Of a DNA stretch of 9,567 nt, positions 6,129 through 9,567 are shown one piece after another. Source of the DNA: Akkermansiaceae bacterium. Lineage in GTDB: Bacteria; Verrucomicrobiota; Verrucomicrobiia; Verrucomicrobiales; Akkermansiaceae. The notes beneath the pieces are model-generated. The model was not told the origin of the DNA and did not search any database. It was given only the letters and a program-made list of their open reading frames with translations. Position numbers and translations under genes: made by a program. Positions within the stretch are counted from its first letter, which is position 1, and each line of letters opens with the position of its first letter. The stretch spans positions 1 to 9,567 of the forward strand of contig JALZVA010000081.1 of NCBI GenBank assembly GCA_023301335.1, given 5' to 3'.

Positions 6129-6144
6129 CACATTTGCGTTATTG
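6118..6144. promoter_or_regulatory. 27-bp inverted repeat, candidate Fur/Zur-family operator
   Basis: The arms CAATAATGCAA (6118-6128) and TTGCGTTATTG (6134-6144) match at 10 of 11 positions around the 5-bp spacer CACAT. The AT-rich dyad with TGCAA/TTGC cores, its length and its overlap with the -35 of a metal-related gene fit a repressor site of the Fur superfamily, most likely zinc-responsive. No regulator gene lies in the window. It also lies about 130 bp upstream of the divergent lipoprotein gene, which might share it. Confidence 0.5.
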
Positions 6145-6245
6145 CTACTATTTTGTTCTATTCATAGTTCACTCGGAAATCAGTAAGTTTTATAAAAAAG
6201 TATTTTAAATATCTCTAGCCTTGCCGACCCTAAGTAATTAAGTCT

Positions 6246-6266
6246 AGCTTGCCTCAAGCTTTTTCT
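6246..6266 (+). promoter_or_regulatory. Hairpin plus T-rich run directly before the GTG start
   Basis: AGCTTG (6246-6251) and CAAGCT (6255-6260) form a 6-bp stem with a CCT loop, followed by TTTTCTT. It ends 4 nt before the GTG at 6271, where a ribosome-binding site would normally lie. It resembles a weak intrinsic terminator or attenuator in the leader; chance cannot be excluded. Confidence 0.3.
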
Positions 6267-6270
6267 TCTC

Positions 6271-7920
6271 GTGACAAAATCATTCTTCCATTCCTTTAAA
6301 AACAGCTATCTCGCGCTAGCTTTCACCTTTCTATCAGCTTGCCAATCTACAAAAACGGTTGAGCAAAATCCTAATAGTAACTATGCCGCAACACTTGACG
6401 GAAAACAAATAGCTGCAGATGCGTCCCCCGAGCTACTTAATCTCAGCGAGCTCACCACTCTCTTAAAAACACACGGCACGGATACCTCTGCTTCAGCTAA
6501 GGCGAATAAGCTCTTCTCCTCTCCCTTCATTGATAATTCTGCATACAGAAAAAACGGAATACCCAAGCATCAATACTACCCATCCTTCGGGGAGGCTCTC
6601 CGTATTTCTTCATGGAATGTTGAAAAATCTATCCATATTGGAGACCTCGCTAAGTCACTCCAATCCGAAGACCACTTCAAGGCATCCCTCAAACCAAAAG
6701 CTCTTGAAAAGGATAAAATACGTGAGGCGGCACTCAGACAGCGTGCTATGCTGGCTGCCTCAGATGTCCTCCTCTGCCAAGAAATGGACATTGGTCACTG
6801 CCGTAGCTCATATCTCTTCGCTGCCAAAGAGCTCGCCAGATCACTCGATATGAATTTCGTCTATGCCCCACAGCAGTTAGAGCTTGATCCAGTTTACCTC
6901 GGAGCTACGGATGTGGAATTCGATAACAAAAACATCTCCACCCATGGTTGTGAGATCTCCGCCGAGCATGCAGCTAAGTATAAAGGTGTGTTTGGTGTAG
7001 CCGTGCTCTCACGCTACCCGATCAAGCGGGTTCAGGTCCACCCCCTCAAGAGTGCCCCTTATGACTGGTACACACGGGAAATTAAAAAAACTGATTTTGC
7101 AGAAAAAATAAGACGCTTCAGTTCTCAAACGGCATTTCATTTTAGTCCGGTGAGAGAAGTCAAAACGGGGGGGCGTGGCTTCACACGCGTCGATCTACAT
7201 ATCCCAGATCTCCCTCATGAAACTCTCAGTGTGATCAATATTCATCTCGAAATCAAAGCCACTCCTCAGCAGCGCCTCGCTCAGTTAAAAGAAATCCTCG
7301 AAACTATTAAGCACATTGAAAACCCTGTCGTCATGGCGGGCGACTTTAACAATGCATCACGCGACCTCAGCGCCACCTCAATCAAGAAGGCCTCTGTAAC
7401 CACTGCTTCTGATCCACGTAATATCCTCACCACAGCTCTTCAGCTGGCTAACGCCACCTTCATTAATCAGCTTAGAAATGCCTTCAACGGTATCAAAAAC
7501 TTCAAGAACCCTCTCGCTTGGAATATTCCCGCCATCTTACCCAATAAGAAAAAGTCTCTGTTCTCTCAGGTCCGCAATTTCCGTTTTGAGGATCAAACTG
7601 CCTTCGACTTTCGTGGCAATAAGGCTCGCTCGACTCATGGAAACGCCGGCACTTTATCAAACTCTAACCAAAGGACCTGGTATAAGGGCTTCACTTCCAG
7701 CTTTTCTGTTCCCCGCCCGATTGGCCCGATTGGGAGAGACCGACTCGACTGGATCTTCGTGAAATCATTCCTTTCCCACCCCACTGATCAATCTGGCTCC
7801 TACAGGCTTGCCCCACACTTTGGGGAAACACTCAGCCTATTGAACACAGCTGTGCAGAGCCCTTACTCAGATCATCACCCTATAACGACCCTACTTCCGT
7901 TTAAAGAACCAACCCCCTAG
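6271..7920 (+). CDS. Lipoprotein of the endonuclease/exonuclease/phosphatase (EEP) family
   Basis: This is a 549-residue precursor with a lipoprotein signal: basic N-terminus, hydrophobic ALAFTF, lipobox LSAC, lipidated Cys24. It is therefore envelope-anchored. After a Ser/Asn-rich spacer, the catalytic DNase I-like fold starts near residue 110. Its markers are SWNVEK (Asn116), CQEMD (metal-binding Glu171), AGDFNN (Asp358, Asn360), DRLDWIF (490-496) and SDHHP (533-537, general-base His). All core residues are present, so a Mg-dependent phosphodiesterase or phosphatase acting on extracellular nucleic acid, nucleotides or lipid headgroups is likely; the substrate is unknown. About 130 residues separate AGDFNN from DRLDW, longer than in compact EEP enzymes. 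The GTG start keeps the signal peptide intact, and no ATG alternative exists. It diverges from the MerC-like unit. Confidence 0.85.
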   Translation: MTKSFFHSFKNSYLALAFTFLSACQSTKTVEQNPNSNYAATLDGKQIAADASPELLNLSELTTLLKTHGTDTSASAKANKLFSSPFIDNSAYRKNGIPKHQYYPSFGEALRISSWNVEKSIHIGDLAKSLQSEDHFKASLKPKALEKDKIREAALRQRAMLAASDVLLCQEMDIGHCRSSYLFAAKELARSLDMNFVYAPQQLELDPVYLGATDVEFDNKNISTHGCEISAEHAAKYKGVFGVAVLSRYPIKRVQVHPLKSAPYDWYTREIKKTDFAEKIRRFSSQTAFHFSPVREVKTGGRGFTRVDLHIPDLPHETLSVINIHLEIKATPQQRLAQLKEILETIKHIENPVVMAGDFNNASRDLSATSIKKASVTTASDPRNILTTALQLANATFINQLRNAFNGIKNFKNPLAWNIPAILPNKKKSLFSQVRNFRFEDQTAFDFRGNKARSTHGNAGTLSNSNQRTWYKGFTSSFSVPRPIGPIGRDRLDWIFVKSFLSHPTDQSGSYRLAPHFGETLSLLNTAVQSPYSDHHPITTLLPFKEPTP

Positions 7921-8099
7921 TGATTCCTCCTCCACCCTGCCACTCATCCAAGTATCTTTTTTAAAGATTGATCCTTGCAAAAAACAGGAAATCTGCTATC
8001 AAATAAGACTATAAATTATAGCTTATGACGTTATCTCCCCATCTTGGCACGAAACATGCTTGTCTAGCTATACTGTAAATCTAACATCGATACAAAACT
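7921..8099 (+). promoter_or_regulatory. glnB upstream region
   Basis: This stretch contains no gene. It holds the sigma-54 promoter at 8044-8060 and, 22 bp upstream of it, the AT-rich palindrome CTATAA-A-TTATAG at 8009-8021. An AT-only hairpin, ATCTTT/AAAGAT at 7954-7968, follows the lipoprotein gene but has no GC stem, so it is a poor terminator candidate. No classical NtrC site (TGCACC/GGTGCA) is visible. Confidence 0.5.
8044..8060 (+). promoter_or_regulatory. Sigma-54 (RpoN) promoter of glnB
   Basis: TTGGCAC (8044-8050), five bases, then ATGCT (8056-8060) match the TGGCAC-N5-TTGCW consensus except for one base. The invariant GG (8046-8047) and GC (8058-8059) are correctly spaced. Transcription should start near 8071, giving a leader of about 30 nt before the glnB ATG. 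This fits nitrogen-controlled expression through an NtrC-like activator. Confidence 0.75.
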
Positions 8100-8447
8100 A
8101 TGAAAAAAATTGAAGCAATCATCAAGCCCTTCAAGCTGGAGGAAGTGAAAGAAGCTCTTGCCGAGGTTGGCGTGCAGGGGATGACAGTGACTGAAGTTAA
8201 AGGCTTTGGCCGTCAAAAAGGACACACGGAGATTTACCGTGGAAGTGAATACACAGTGGACTTTCTCCCTAAGGTAAAACTCGAAGTGGTAGTCGATGAC
8301 GAAGATGCTGCTAAAGTCGCTGAAGCCATCGTAAGTAGTGCTAATACAGGTAAAATTGGTGATGGTAAAGTATTCCTCTCCACTATTGATGAGGCTATCC
8401 GCATCAGAACTGGGGAAACTGGCCCTGAGGCAGTTGCAGTGAACTAA
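8100..8447 (+). CDS. glnB: Nitrogen regulatory protein P-II
   Basis: This is a PII signal-transduction protein of 115 residues, a trimer that senses 2-oxoglutarate and ATP/ADP and controls glutamine synthetase, its modifying enzyme, NtrB or ammonium channels. The T-loop GRQKGHTEIYRGSEYTVDF includes Tyr51, the site of uridylylation in proteobacterial homologues. The B-loop TGKIGDGK (83-90) and the C-terminal RIRTGETG (101-108) form the nucleotide site. All key residues are present. There is no amtB or glnA in the window, so GlnB and GlnK subtypes cannot be separated by context; the symbol glnB is used generically. The sigma-54 promoter supports nitrogen regulation, and a terminator follows, so the gene appears monocistronic. 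The ATG has no Shine-Dalgarno sequence. Confidence 0.95.
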   Translation: MKKIEAIIKPFKLEEVKEALAEVGVQGMTVTEVKGFGRQKGHTEIYRGSEYTVDFLPKVKLEVVVDDEDAAKVAEAIVSSANTGKIGDGKVFLSTIDEAIRIRTGETGPEAVAVN

Positions 8448-8463
8448 ATCACTCTGCTCTCAT

Positions 8464-8479
8464 CTACTCCTCGGAGTAG
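8464..8479 (+). other. Hairpin in the glnB 3' untranslated region
   Basis: CTACTC and GAGTAG pair around the tetraloop CTCG, 16 nt after the glnB stop codon. No T-run follows, so it is not a terminator alone. It may protect the transcript end or belong to the termination region together with the next hairpin. Confidence 0.4.
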
Positions 8480-8492
8480 AGTAACGCTCTTT

Positions 8493-8527
8493 AAAAAACC
8501 TACGTCTATCAAGGCGCAGGTTTTTTT
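8493..8527. terminator. Bidirectional intrinsic terminator between glnB and the methyltransferase
   Basis: AAAAAACCT (8493-8501) pairs with AGGTTTTTT (8518-8526), with two further C-G pairs inside after a mismatch. The T-run at 8521-8527 serves the plus strand (glnB). The A-run at 8493-8498 gives a T-run for the convergent methyltransferase on the minus strand. Confidence 0.75.
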
Positions 8528-8610
8528 ATGCGAGGATTTCTATAAAACGTGGTTCCTTGTAAATTTCATCAAACGAGCGCAGACCTTAACAGAGATCACT
8601 CACGCTCTTT

Positions 8611-9240
8611 TCATTCCTTCTTCCACAAAGAGGAATAGATGAACCCTCGGAAACTTGTAAACTCCGCTTCTGAACTCATCCCCAGCGTTTTAAACAAAGG
8701 TTCAAAGGGTGTTAAATGACTCGCTTTTAAAGAAGCTACTAGGCGAAAGAATAGATACATCAGTTTCACCCAAATGCGTGCCCACCATCCCACCGAGGGG
8801 TTAAAATCTGAACTCAGCCAGTAGCCCCTAGAGTTTAACTTCCCGTATAAAGAATCTATTAAGAGTGTTAAATCATCTCCTTCAAAACAATCTAACAAAA
8901 AGTGGGTAACTACTAGATCATACCCACTCCCCTTCCATTCATTTATATTTTCCGTAGCCCAGTGCACCGACTCCCCTACCTCTAACTGCTCAATTCTCTG
9001 CTGTGCGAGCTTCACCATCCCCTTACTACATTCTACATAATCCACACGCAGATCAGGCCGCACACGCAGCAGCTCTGCTGTGAATCTCCCATCCCCATCC
9101 CCCACTACCATCACGGAAGAATTATCTGATAAACAGGTTTCCAGTCTTTCCAGATGATACACTCTGGCCCGCTGAAGTCTCCTCCCGAACACACTGTATT
9201 CTAAAATTTTATAGATCGGTGCTATGGAGCAAAAACTCAT
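8611..9240 (-). CDS. Class I SAM-dependent methyltransferase
   Basis: The product has 209 residues with a Rossmann-type AdoMet-binding fold. Motif I is VMVVGDGDGRF at 43-53, the acidic strand end is VDYVECS at 66-72, and NINEWKGSGYDLVVTHFLLDCF (98-119) covers the later core strands. A hydrophobic segment near 155-170 (KLMYLFFRLVASL) may form a membrane-associated or substrate-binding helix. The substrate is not evident; a small molecule, lipid or quinone-type acceptor is possible. The frame is open further upstream, to 9543, but that part lies opposite the M42 peptidase gene and has no family resemblance. The ATG at 9240-9238 is therefore chosen, about 40 residues before motif I. It is convergent with glnB and divergent from the peptidase. 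Confidence 0.82.
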   Translation of the reverse strand: MSFCSIAPIYKILEYSVFGRRLQRARVYHLERLETCLSDNSSVMVVGDGDGRFTAELLRVRPDLRVDYVECSKGMVKLAQQRIEQLEVGESVHWATENINEWKGSGYDLVVTHFLLDCFEGDDLTLLIDSLYGKLNSRGYWLSSDFNPSVGWWARIWVKLMYLFFRLVASLKASHLTPFEPLFKTLGMSSEAEFTSFRGFIYSSLWKKE

Positions 9241-9328
9241 GAGTCGCAGAGTTTCTCTCTTTTTAAAAAATCTATCAAGAGCCAAAAATATTCTGGATAC
9301 TTTACCCTTCCACCCTATGTTTCCCCTT

Positions 9329-9567
9329 ATGACAATCGACATCAAGCTACTAGAAAAAATTTGTAAAGTCCCTGGCGCTCCTGGGTATGAGACTGAGATT
9401 AGAAAACTCGTCATCAAGGAGCTAAAAGGCCTAGTAGATGATATCTCGATAGACGCGATGGGTAATGTCACAGCTCTTAAGAAAGGGAAAGATTCCAGTA
9501 AAAAGATCATGGCCGCCGCGCATATGGATGAGATCGGCTTCATGGTGAGCCATATTGATGATAATGG
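9329..9567 (+). CDS. M42-family metalloaminopeptidase, N-terminal part (runs off the window)
   Basis: These are the first 79 residues of a tetrahedral-aminopeptidase (M42; FrvX/YsdC-like) enzyme, a cytosolic di-metal exopeptidase that degrades small peptides. LLEKICKVPGAPGYETEIR (7-25) is the usual N-terminal helix and turn, DAMGNVTA (42-49) follows, and AAHMDEIGFMV (63-73) contains a metal-ligand His65 and catalytic-site Asp67. The remaining ligands are outside the window. The ATG at 9329 is preferred. An in-frame ATG at 9317 would add four residues (MFPL) and cannot be excluded. An 88-bp gap separates it from the divergent methyltransferase, so both promoters must lie within or very near it. 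No Shine-Dalgarno sequence is present. Confidence 0.9.
   Translation, partial: MTIDIKLLEKICKVPGAPGYETEIRKLVIKELKGLVDDISIDAMGNVTALKKGKDSSKKIMAAAHMDEIGFMVSHIDDN

Noticed and set aside
9241..9543. N-terminal extension of the methyltransferase frame by 101 codons
   Set aside because: It is the antisense of the clearly coding M42 peptidase gene, and the methyltransferase fold does not need it; the ATG at 9240 is sufficient.
1..9567. Defence island, CRISPR array, prophage or insertion sequence
   Set aside because: No direct-repeat arrays, transposase, integrase or phage genes are seen; the tRNA-Glu gene has no integrase or att-like duplicate nearby.

Overview
The window looks like chromosomal DNA from a free-living Gram-negative bacterium, moderately AT-rich by eye. 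It has two lipoprotein signal peptides, complex I genes, a sigma-54-type promoter and a PII protein. The protein flavour (PII, NuoB/NuoC, the GH16-like lipoprotein) and the almost complete absence of Shine-Dalgarno sequences before start codons suggest a Verrucomicrobiota-like or other PVC/Bacteroidota-like lineage. That is an impression, not a demonstrated placement.

Layout. Positions 1-1322 (minus strand) hold nuoB, nuoC and the start of a PPP-family phosphatase, closely spaced as an operon that lacks nuoA and does not continue into nuoD. A tRNA-Glu(UUC) with a strong terminator sits divergently at 1547-1655. Positions 1670-3301 (minus) encode a fusion of an ADP-ribosylglycohydrolase-like domain with an alpha/beta hydrolase of the type usually fused to OsmC. 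A small three-helix membrane protein (3416-3748, plus) converges on a GH16-like lipoprotein (3801-4568, minus). The stretch 4569-4911 is mostly empty apart from a doubtful 38-residue ORF.

Positions 4912-6077 (minus) form a transcription unit: a MerC-like membrane protein whose reading frame is broken by one in-frame TGA, its continuation carrying the missing fourth helix and Cys motifs, and a translationally coupled protein of unknown function. Just after the TGA lies a perfect 7-bp hairpin with a GUU loop, at a spacing compatible with a bacterial SECIS. Upstream, a 27-bp inverted repeat overlaps the -35 box of a plausible promoter, as expected for a Fur/Zur-type metal-responsive operator.

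On the plus strand follow a large lipoprotein of the endonuclease/exonuclease/phosphatase family (6271-7920) and glnB (8100-8447), preceded by a good sigma-54 promoter and followed by a bidirectional terminator. A class I methyltransferase (8611-9240, minus) and the 5' end of an M42 aminopeptidase (9329 to the end, plus) diverge at the right edge.

The most unusual items are the TGA-interrupted MerC-like gene with its hairpin, its operator-like repeat, and the hydrolase fusion. Most of the other genes are ordinary housekeeping or accessory genes.
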